In this document: in pieces, positions 1 to 5,090 of the stretch
Layout: each line of letters starts with the position of its first letter
How positions within the stretch are numbered: position 1 is the stretch's first letter
Assembly (NCBI GenBank): GCA_937124525.1
Contig: CAKZLA010000215.1
Span: 1-5,164 of the forward strand
DNA from: an uncultured Desulfobacterium sp.
Lineage (GTDB): Bacteria; Desulfobacterota; Desulfobacteria; Desulfobacterales; Desulfobacteraceae
Length of the DNA: 5,164 bases
Reading direction: 5' to 3'
Notes under the pieces: generated by a model
What the model was told of the DNA's origin: nothing
Seen by the model: the letters and a program-made list of their open reading frames with translations, nothing else
The model's database searches: none
Position numbers and translations under genes: made by a program

Positions 1-144
1 CATCGGGGGGGCTCTGCTGAGGCAAACTTGGAGGCTACCTTTTCATATAAACTGCCACGGGCAGACCGTATTGGGGATCTGGCCTGCCCAGAACAAAAAT
101 TGAAACTCCAACGATTACAGATTATTGGACGGAATTTCTTATAA
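1..144 (+). CDS. Possible 3' end of an unrecognised gene (partial)
   Basis: The first + frame is open from the window edge to a TAA at 142-144, giving 47 residues that end in IIGRNFL. The stretch has ordinary mixed composition, and the DNA becomes strongly AT-rich right after the stop, which is what a gene end followed by a spacer looks like. The tail is basic and mostly polar, with no membrane segment or motif I recognise. Frame 1 open for 47 codons could also be chance. I cannot assign a family. The start lies outside the window. Confidence 0.35.
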   Translation, partial: HRGGSAEANLEATFSYKLPRADRIGDLACPEQKLKLQRLQIIGRNFL

Positions 145-215
145 AATAACCTAACCTCTTTTCTAAGTTTACGAGCAATTGACTATATTTTGTTTTGATT
201 ATAATGAAAACAAAC

Positions 216-244
216 TTGTTATCTATCTTTATTTTTATTATAAT
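216..244 (+). promoter_or_regulatory. Candidate sigma-70 promoter for the ATPase gene
   Basis: A TTGTTA box at 216-221 (4 of 6 matches to TTGACA) is separated by 17 bases from a perfect TATAAT at 239-244, putting the likely start near 251, about 30 bases before the ATPase ATG. A second candidate upstream is TTGACT at 179-184 with TATAAT at 200-205, but its spacer is only 15 bases. The region is very AT-rich, so chance matches are likely and the choice between the two is uncertain. Confidence 0.4.
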
Positions 245-282
245 TAAAGCACTCAAAACAATCTGTATAGGATTTCACTATA

Positions 283-1476
283 ATGAAATTATTTCCCAGA
301 CACAAATACTTAGAAAAGATCCGGCCTTATTATGGAAAAAATATCATTAAGGTGTTAACGGGTCAGAGACGCTGCGGCAAAAGTTATTTAATGCTGTTGA
401 TACAAAAAGAGCTCCAAGAGAGTGCTCCGTCAAGCAACATAATCTATATCAACAAAGAAAAAATAGCTTTTGATCATATCCGGGATTACAAAGATCTTTA
501 TGAGTTTGTTATCCAGCACACCATTGATGACCGACAAAACATATTGATGATAGACGAAATTCAGGAGATTGAATCTTTTGAAAAAACCATCAGGGATCTA
601 AATGAGGAGGACAAATACGACGTTTTTTGTACTGGCAGCAACGCTACTTTGCTGTCAGGAGAGTTGGCAACCCACCTTGCCGGCAGATATATTGAAATTA
701 ATATTCATAGTCTGTCTTACAATGAATTTCTATCGTTCCATAAGCTTAACTCTTCCATGGAGTCACTAAAAAAATATCTACAGTTTGGCGGAATGCCTTA
801 TCTCATTAATTTTAATTTTGAAACAGATGTTGTCTTTGCATATCTAAAAACACTATATGAAAGTGTTGTATTGAAGGATGTTGTAAGCCCGAATAATTTA
901 CGAGATATCAATCTACTTGAACGCCTATTATTATTCCTGGCTGACAATACAGGCAGCCTAACGACAGCCAGCAATATTAGTGGGTACCTCAAATCCCAAC
1001 GTATTAACATGTCAATCAATACGGTGATGAACTATTTAAAAGCCCTTGAAAATGCTTTTATTATTCATCGGGTAAGCCGGTATGATATTATTGGAAAGAA
1101 ACGATTTGAAGTGAATGACAAGTACTATTTTGAGGATATTGGTATTAGAAACGCCATTGTAGGATTTCAACAACAAGACATTGGTAAAATCCTTGAAAAC
1201 GTTGTGTACAAGCACTTAAGGATAAAGGGATACAAGGTTTATGTCGGCAAATACAAAAACTTAGAAATTGATTTTGTCGCTCAAAAAACCGGGAAAACAA
1301 TATATATTCAGGTCGCATATCTTTTGCCGTCCAAAGAAACCAGAGAGAGGGAATTTGGCAATCTGTTAAAAATCCCAGATAATCACAGAAAAATAGTGGT
1401 TTCCATGGACGAGTTTGCACAGGGAGACATGGATGGTATTGAGCATCAGCATATTTTGGACTTTCTTAGCTGGTAG
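283..1476 (+). CDS. AAA_14/DUF4143-family ATP-binding protein
   Basis: This is a complete 397-residue protein of the AAA_14-DUF4143 type, common accessory ATPases whose biological role is mostly unknown. Walker A is GQRRCGKS (residues 27-34), Walker B is ILMIDE (87-92), a sensor-like TGSNA follows at 117-121 and an AGR with a likely arginine finger at 133-135. The family's FGGMP motif is at 168-172. A winged-helix-like segment spans about 212-275. The C-terminal domain has a PD-(D/E)XK-like fold pattern, with E305, EID at 328-330 and IQVAY at 342-346. The usual lysine/glutamate of the last nuclease motif is glutamine, so nuclease activity is doubtful. The length is normal for the family. The start at 283 has only a weak AGGA (269-272) ten bases upstream, but the N-terminus aligns with the family's usual RxxYLxxIRP opening. 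By eye it is noticeably more AT-rich than the minus-strand genes, suggesting horizontal acquisition. No partner gene is adjacent. Confidence 0.9.
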   Translation: MKLFPRHKYLEKIRPYYGKNIIKVLTGQRRCGKSYLMLLIQKELQESAPSSNIIYINKEKIAFDHIRDYKDLYEFVIQHTIDDRQNILMIDEIQEIESFEKTIRDLNEEDKYDVFCTGSNATLLSGELATHLAGRYIEINIHSLSYNEFLSFHKLNSSMESLKKYLQFGGMPYLINFNFETDVVFAYLKTLYESVVLKDVVSPNNLRDINLLERLLLFLADNTGSLTTASNISGYLKSQRINMSINTVMNYLKALENAFIIHRVSRYDIIGKKRFEVNDKYYFEDIGIRNAIVGFQQQDIGKILENVVYKHLRIKGYKVYVGKYKNLEIDFVAQKTGKTIYIQVAYLLPSKETREREFGNLLKIPDNHRKIVVSMDEFAQGDMDGIEHQHILDFLSW

Positions 1477-1572
1477 CCGCTGAAACGTGCCACGCTGGGC
1501 ACTCCTCTCATATGGCCTCAAAAGTACTTTACAGTCTTTTGGGAAAAAATCCTGCAAATGAGGAATACTCTA

Positions 1573-1730
1573 AAAAAATTCGAGCTGTGCGGGTAGCACT
1601 TTGCTGACCGGGTTTGAAGCAGCATTCCTGTGCTATTTGTAATCTAACAATACAAATTGAAGGTTAAACTTGATCTATTTGCCTTGGCAAACGCTACAGA
1701 TAATTGGTACCCGCACAGCTCGAAATTTTT
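1573..1730. repeat. 158-bp structured inverted-repeat element (MITE-like, ncRNA or terminator)
   Basis: Left arm TTCGAGCTGTGCGGGTA (1579-1595) is perfectly complementary to 1708-1724. Beyond one A/A mismatch, a further five A:T pairs extend the arms to 1573 and 1730. The 112-base interior holds three smaller dyads: TAGCAC/GTGCTA (1594-1599 with 1630-1635) enclosing TGCTG/CAGCA (1602-1606 with 1620-1624); ATTTGTA/TACAAAT (1635-1641 with 1651-1657, 9-base loop); and TTTGC/GCAAA (1678-1682 with 1687-1691). The whole can fold as one closing stem with three branches. It lies between convergent genes, with an A tract on one side and a T tract on the other, so it could stop transcription from both directions. 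It may equally be a non-autonomous transposable element or a structured RNA. No clear target-site duplication is seen. The rest of 1477-1811 has no gene I can support. Confidence 0.7.
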
Positions 1731-1811
1731 CTCACATTTTTTAGGAACAAAGCTTACAAAAGGAGTTTCACCGACTTTTCATAATTACACCCATGGAATG
1801 ACAGCCATACG

Positions 1812-2039
1812 TCACAAGACGTCACCCACCACCAGGTGCATCTGTTCCCCCTGGAATTCAACAATATCCCCTTCAAAAATTTTCTTTCGTTTCCGGGTCT
1901 CCACCCCACCGTTCACCGTCACCAAACCTTGGGCAATAACATGTTTTGCCTCCCCACCGCTCATGACAAGGTTTTCAAACTTAAGAATTTTATACAGTTC
2001 CACCGGCTCCTGATTCAAAATAACATCTCTTGGTTTCAT
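1812..2039 (-). CDS. Small S4-domain RNA-binding protein (YbcJ type)
   Basis: This 75-residue protein opens MKPRDVILNQEPVELYKILK and carries a single S4 fold through the rest. The stretch SGGEAKHVIAQGLVTVNG (about 27-44), followed by ETRKRKKI (about 46-53), matches the E. coli YbcJ pattern, in which these basic residues line the RNA-binding face. Length is close to YbcJ (about 70 residues). Longer starts exist at 2069 and 2093, but they overlap the end of the upstream gene and add residues that do not look like the family. The chosen ATG lies 4 bases after the TAA of the sigma-54 activator, and the GGAG inside that gene's last codons can serve as ribosome binding site, though about 13 bases away. 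The gene is therefore probably translated as the second cistron of that operon. Its RNA target is unknown; family members are thought to act on structured RNA or the ribosome. Confidence 0.85.
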   Translation of the reverse strand: MKPRDVILNQEPVELYKILKFENLVMSGGEAKHVIAQGLVTVNGGVETRKRKKIFEGDIVEFQGEQMHLVVGDVL

Positions 2040-2043
2040 TTTA

Positions 2044-3456
2044 TTATATCTTCTCCATTCGTTGGCCATAGCCCGGGGGCAGCACAACCTCATAGCGTTT
2101 CATCTGATTCCAGACACTGGTGCGGGAAATTCCAAGTAATCTGGCGGTTTCTGTTCGATTTCCTCCGGTGGTTTCAAGGGCACGGACCAGGCGCTGGCGT
2201 TTGATTGAATCAAGGTCTCCCCCGGCGAAGGATATAGGGGGGGGAGCCGAAGGCTTTTCTCCTTCACTGACAACAATATGCCGGGGCAGATGATTCGGCT
2301 GGATCATCCCCTCCCGGCAGGTGACAAAGGCATATTCAAAGGCACTTTTCAACTCCCGCACATTACCGGGCCAGCCATAGGCCCCAAGACTCTCAAAGGC
2401 CGCAGGAGAGATACCCTGCACCTCATTTCTGGCACTTTTCAGACGAATCCGCCGGAAAAAAAATTCTGCCAGCAAAGGGATATCCTCCCGGCGTTCTCTT
2501 AAAGGAGGTAACTCAATGGGAATCACATTGATGCGGTAATAAAAATCCTCTCTCAGTTGCCCGGAATCCACCAGCTTTTTCAAATTCCGGTTGGTGGCGG
2601 ATATGATTCTGGCATGGATGGGCACGGGTCGATTGTCCCCCACCTTTTCCACCACCCTTTCCTCAAGAACCCGCAACAACTTAACCTGGATGGCGGGGGA
2701 CAGGTCTCCAATCTCATCCAGAAATATATCCCCCTCCCCGGCTGCTTCAAATTTACCCATGCGATCCCGGTGGGCCCCGGTGAAGGCCCCACGCACGTGG
2801 CCGAACAATTCACTCTCCAGAATGGATTCATTGAGGGCCGAGCAATTCACCTTTATATAAGGGGCTTTTTTTCGTTCCCCCATTTCATGGATGGCACTGG
2901 CCACCATCTCCTTACCCGTTCCACTTTCACCATAAATGATCACCGGTGCATCGGATCTTGCTGCATTAGCCACAAGGTCAAAAACCCGCTGCATGCCAGG
3001 GGAAGTACCGATCATGCCATGGAAGGAGTCCTTTAATTCAAGCTCCCGGCGAAACACTTCGATCTGGCGATCCCGCATGACAATCTGGGTGATATCCGTG
3101 AGGGTCTCCACAGCTCCTGTGACCCGGCCGTCAGGTTCCTTTAACACCGAGGCATTTTTCACCACATGCACATGCCTGCCATCCTTTGTCACAATTTTAC
3201 ACTGTTTGTGGTGGAGTTCTCCCTCCCGGAACAAAATACACCAGCGCTGATCTTCCCGTTGTCTGGACACCCGGCAGACATTACAATCTAAAATAGTACA
3301 GGGTTGTCCCACAATATCTTCCCGGGCATACCCGGTGATCTTTTCAAAGGCACGATTGACAAACACAATGATCCCCTTTGTGTCCACAATCATCACACCG
3401 TCCTGTATGGTTTTCACAACGGTCTTCCAGTATTTATTCAAGGCATGTTCACTCAT
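2044..3456 (-). CDS. Sigma-54-dependent transcriptional activator, PAS-AAA+-Fis
   Basis: This 470-residue cytoplasmic activator remodels the closed RNA polymerase-sigma-54 complex using ATP. An N-terminal PAS domain (about 8-125) serves as sensor; there is no receiver domain, so it is not a classical two-component regulator. The PAS domain has five cysteines (C53, C58, C61, C73, C86) in a spaced cluster that suggests redox, thiol or metal sensing. A short linker helix follows (about 126-142). The AAA+ domain shows Walker A GESGTGKE (176-183), the sigma-54-contacting GAFTGA loop (223-228), Walker B IFLDE (244-248), and the REDFYYRINV segment with the sensor and arginine-finger region. A Fis-type helix-turn-helix (about 425-456, NRTETARLLGISRTSVWNQM) binds enhancer DNA. 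All key catalytic residues are present. The start at 3456 is supported by AAGGA (3463-3467 on this strand) six bases upstream. The dyad and sigma-54 promoter in the adjoining spacer are plausible targets; the native ligand cannot be told. Confidence 0.95.
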   Translation of the reverse strand: MSEHALNKYWKTVVKTIQDGVMIVDTKGIIVFVNRAFEKITGYAREDIVGQPCTILDCNVCRVSRQREDQRWCILFREGELHHKQCKIVTKDGRHVHVVKNASVLKEPDGRVTGAVETLTDITQIVMRDRQIEVFRRELELKDSFHGMIGTSPGMQRVFDLVANAARSDAPVIIYGESGTGKEMVASAIHEMGERKKAPYIKVNCSALNESILESELFGHVRGAFTGAHRDRMGKFEAAGEGDIFLDEIGDLSPAIQVKLLRVLEERVVEKVGDNRPVPIHARIISATNRNLKKLVDSGQLREDFYYRINVIPIELPPLRERREDIPLLAEFFFRRIRLKSARNEVQGISPAAFESLGAYGWPGNVRELKSAFEYAFVTCREGMIQPNHLPRHIVVSEGEKPSAPPPISFAGGDLDSIKRQRLVRALETTGGNRTETARLLGISRTSVWNQMKRYEVVLPPGYGQRMEKI

Positions 3457-3583
3457 TCCCCATCCTTACGTTCAAAATTTTAACAAAAATGTTCACTTTT
3501 TTAACAGACTTTAGCGGAACATTGCAATTAAAAATCTAAACAAGCGCATTTTATTTTTACCGGATACTGGATTATGGCCAGTG

Positions 3584-3613
3584 GTCATGGATTAAGACTA
3601 TCCAACCCATGAC
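3584..3613. promoter_or_regulatory. Dyad: candidate activator (UAS) site
   Basis: GTCATGGATT (3584-3593) and AACCCATGAC (3604-3613) are inverted copies matching at 9 of 10 positions, separated by 10 bases. Its centre lies about 75 bases upstream of the start predicted for the sigma-54 promoter at 3648-3663, within the distance at which Fis-type activators commonly bind. It also lies about 130 bases upstream of the activator's own start codon, so it could serve autoregulation. Binding by the neighbouring activator is inferred, not shown. Confidence 0.5.
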
Positions 3614-3647
3614 AGGACCCCGCTAATGAGATAAAGCCTATGGAGGC

Positions 3648-3663
3648 GGGCATTAATATTGCT
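3648..3663 (+). promoter_or_regulatory. Candidate sigma-54 (-24/-12) promoter, rightward
   Basis: GGGCATTAATATTGCT fits the consensus TGGCAC-N5-TTGCT with GG and GC exactly 10 bases apart, an intact TTGCT block, and only two mismatches in the -24 block. Transcription would start near 3674 and run right. Nothing clearly coding follows until 4371, so the transcript would have a long leader or encode a small RNA. A sigma-54 activator gene lies immediately to the left, which raises the odds that the site is real. Confidence 0.55.
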
Positions 3664-3714
3664 TATGGGCTCTAAAACGATGGTAAAGGAAAAATCCAAT
3701 AGTCACCGTTACAA

Positions 3715-3742
3715 CCAACCCCGATAAAAAATAACGGGTTGG
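3715..3742. repeat. GC-rich hairpin downstream of the sigma-54 promoter
   Basis: CCAACCC (3715-3721) pairs with GGGTTGG (3736-3742), and one more G:C pair forms around a single bulged C, leaving an A-rich loop. It starts about 40 bases after the predicted sigma-54 start point. No T run follows on either strand, so a standard intrinsic terminator is unlikely. It may be an RNA leader structure or part of a repeat-derived stretch. Confidence 0.4.
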
Positions 3743-3922
3743 CCGATTTCAAATCATTTAGATGCTAAATAAGCTCAAGTCATTTCAGCAATTCTAATCA
3801 TGACACTTGATAGCTTTTAAAACAGCAATTTTATGGTTTTGGTCAACGTAATTTCAGCACGTTACCCACCTATTGGTGTCACCTGCAATCCATAATTAGA
3901 ATTGTTAAAATCATCGGCCCAA
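3739..3922. repeat. Imperfect inverted-repeat element
   Basis: CAATTCTAATCATG (3789-3802) recurs inverted at 3891-3904 with 13 of 14 matches. Outside it, TTGGCCGAT (3739-3747) recurs inverted as ATCGGCCCAA (3913-3922) with one extra base. A 9-base direct repeat, ATTTCAGCA, is also present at 3782-3790 and 3851-3859. The paired outer and inner blocks suggest a decayed inverted-repeat element rather than chance. No reading frame is present inside. Confidence 0.45.
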
Positions 3923-3924
3923 GG

Positions 3925-3953
3925 TTGACAAAAAACATAGGATTATATATGAA
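3925..3953 (+). promoter_or_regulatory. Candidate sigma-70 promoter in the spacer
   Basis: A perfect TTGACA (3925-3930) is followed after 17 bases by TATGAA (3948-3953, 4 of 6 to TATAAT). It points right, toward the flavoprotein gene over 400 bases away. It may drive a non-coding transcript or a remote leader, or be an outward promoter of a former mobile element. Confidence 0.35.
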
Positions 3954-4001
3954 GTCTTGGTGAGCATATTGTAATTATAGGAACTTTGTTTTTAAAAAAA
4001 A

Positions 4002-4106
4002 GGCATTCTTCATATCCCCTGAAAAGTAGTTGACACTTTTTTAAGGAGATTCCCAGAAAATAAGAGAATATTTTGAGAAAGTGTCAACCAGTTAATAAAG
4101 GATGCC
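4002..4106. repeat. Inverted-repeat remnant resembling insertion-sequence ends
   Basis: GTTGACACTTT (4029-4039) is perfectly inverted at 4078-4088, 11 of 11, with 38 bases between. Further out, GGCATTCTT (4002-4010) matches inverted AAGGATGCC (4098-4106) at 8 of 9 positions, though the gaps to the inner arms differ in length (18 and 9 bases). Two ordered blocks on each side look like the two ends of an insertion sequence joined after loss of its transposase, or a very small MITE. The family is not identified and no target duplication is evident. Confidence 0.5.
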
Positions 4107-4214
4107 AAAAGAATATCATTGGATAACTAAATTTTTTCGGGGTTGGTCATAACATCGTCCACTCTGGGGAGGAGTTGGGTTTAGCTTATGAGCATTATTT
4201 TCAATTTTTTGGGG

Positions 4215-4252
4215 CTTATTGTGATTAATAACACCCATAAGTCAGGCCTGAC
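4215..4252. repeat. REP-like palindrome cluster
   Basis: GTCAGGCCTGAC (4241-4252) is a perfect 12-base palindrome. Read on the minus strand with its flank it gives GGGGTCAGGCCTGAC, close to the GGGGTCAGG-type sequences often found beside REP-associated IS200-like (RAYT) transposases. The adjoining CTTAT-x-GTG (4215-4223) is inverted at 4232-4241 as CAC-xx-ATAAG. No transposase gene is nearby in this window. Assignment to the RAYT/REP class is from memory of motif style only. Confidence 0.4.
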
Positions 4253-4285
4253 CCCATTATCCCATGTAAAATTATCATTATCGCT

Positions 4286-4314
4286 GTGACAAAGGGTTTT
4301 GCCATGGCTGTTAT
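4286..4314 (+). promoter_or_regulatory. Candidate sigma-70 promoter for the flavoprotein gene
   Basis: GTGACA (4286-4291, 5 of 6 to TTGACA) is followed by a 17-base spacer and TGTTAT (4309-4314, 4 of 6). Transcription would begin near 4321, inside the dyad that follows, about 50 bases before the ATG. The position fits well, but the -10 match is only moderate. Confidence 0.35.
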
Positions 4315-4318
4315 ACAA

Positions 4319-4345
4319 GTTTCCAGTCATAAAGATACTGGAAAC
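4319..4345 (+). promoter_or_regulatory. Perfect dyad before the flavoprotein gene: operator or leader hairpin
   Basis: GTTTCCAGT (4319-4327) and ACTGGAAAC (4337-4345) are perfect 9-base inverted copies around a 9-base loop. The dyad sits at the predicted start point of the 4286-4314 promoter, the usual place for a repressor operator, and ends 15 bases before the AGGAG ribosome binding site. It could also form an RNA hairpin in the leader. No T run follows, so it is not a terminator. I do not recognise the half-site of a known regulator. Confidence 0.5.
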
Positions 4346-4370
4346 AAGAGTGATGGATTAAGGAGAAGAA

Positions 4371-4883
4371 ATGTCCAAAAAAGTACTTATTATCGGCGCT
4401 GTGGCGCTGGGTCCCAAGGTGGCCTGTAGATTACGACGTATTAATCCGGATGTTGAAATTACCATGATTGACAGGGATGAACTCATCTCCTATGGCGGAT
4501 GCGGGATACCCTATTATGTGGGCGGGGATGTGGCAGACATTGAGGGGCTGCGCTCCACCATTGCCCATGCCATCAGGGATGCTGATTTTTTCAAGGCCAC
4601 CAAGGGGGCCGATGTGCTCACCAGTGTGGAGGCCGTTGCCATTAAACGGAAAGAAAAAAAGGTGGTGGTGCGTCACCTGAAAGAAGACAGAGAAGAAGAA
4701 TTATCCTATGACCAGCTGGTCATTGCCACCGGTGCCACCCCCATGCGGCCCCCCATCCCCGGGGCAGATCTTCCCCAGGTTCATGTGGTGTCCAATCTCC
4801 ACCATGCCAAAACCATCAAGGATGCCATTTCCAAAGGTGAGGTGGAAAATGCTGTGGTCATCGGTGCTGGTGCCATCGGCCTC
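4371..4883 (+). CDS. FAD/NAD(P)-dependent oxidoreductase, CoA-disulfide-reductase-like (3' part missing)
   Basis: The gene starts at ATG 4371 behind AGGAG (4361-4365), 5 bases away. The first 171 residues are a class of pyridine nucleotide-disulfide oxidoreductase related to CoA-disulfide reductase and NADH oxidase. An N-terminal FAD-binding strand-turn-helix reads VLIIGAVALGPKVACRLRR (5-23); GAVALGPK replaces the usual GGVAGG, a variant I associate with Desulfobacterota homologues. D34 ends the second strand. The SYGGCGIPYY segment (40-49) keeps C44, the position of the single redox-active cysteine in CoA-disulfide reductase. LVIATGATPMRPPIPG is the conserved FAD-side ATG motif. VVIGAGAIGL, ending at residue 171, is the start of the NAD(P)-binding Rossmann motif. 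Full-length members run to roughly 440-560 residues, often with an added rhodanese or similar sulfur-transfer domain, so most of the protein is absent. The expected continuation (E-M-A-E-type) is replaced from 4884 by foreign sequence. The reaction is probably NAD(P)H-linked reduction of a disulfide, persulfide or similar thiol substrate. Confidence 0.85.
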
Positions 4884-5090
4884 ATAATCGAGGGCCTCGC
4901 CTGGTTTCAGCTGCAGATCGCCGTCGACGACCTCAAAGCAGGCCTCATCCACGGAATAGGTCAGGGAATCCCCTGCATTCGGGTCTGTTCCGGTCACCGT
5001 GCCGACGGTTGCACCGGCGTCGTTTTCCGTCACCGTGCCGTCCGTCGCCGTGACGCTGGGACCCTGATTGACCGCATCGCCGGGGGTCAC
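4869..5090 (-). pseudogene. Fragment of a cadherin/VCBS-like repeat adhesin
   Basis: The minus strand encodes about 74 residues that read as a cadherin-like or VCBS-type repeat of a large secreted adhesin. It runs from VNQGPSVTATDGTVTENDAG through VGTVTGTDPNAGDSLTYSVD and FEVVDGDLQLKPGEALDYEADG. The TDPN-GD-LTYS-D pattern and the closing LDYEADGT are hallmarks of calcium-binding beta-sandwich repeats in such proteins. Both ends are cut: one side runs into the flavoprotein gene and the other into queC. The fragment is visibly more GC-rich than the genes to the left. It is either a misassembled segment from another replicon or organism, or, less likely, a true rearrangement. Confidence 0.75.

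Noticed and set aside
59..89. Inverted repeat GGGCAG/CTGCCC
   Set aside because: Six pairs with a 19-base loop inside a possible coding tail, with no T run; expected by chance.
279..284. TATAAT overlapping the ATPase start codon
   Set aside because: A promoter here would start transcription inside the gene past the family's conserved N-terminus; a chance match in AT-rich DNA.
1487..1502. Hairpin GTGCC/GGCAC after the ATPase stop as a terminator
   Set aside because: The stem is only five pairs and no T run follows.
2040..2093. Longer starts for the S4 protein (ATG at 2069 or 2093)
   Set aside because: They overlap the 3' end of the activator gene and add residues unlike the YbcJ family; the start at 2039 fits the family's N-terminus.
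1657..2204. + frames of about 120 residues across the S4 gene and repeat region
   Set aside because: They cross the structured repeat and lie antisense to the S4 and activator genes; no recognisable motifs.
2278..3250. Several open + frames opposite the sigma-54 activator
   Set aside because: They are antisense shadows of a gene with unmistakable AAA+ and Fis motifs and show no family features.
3665..3727. 20-codon + frame just after the sigma-54 promoter
   Set aside because: Its ATG lies upstream of the predicted start point (~3674), it has no ribosome binding site, and its sequence resembles no protein. A later in-frame ATG would leave only 15 codons.
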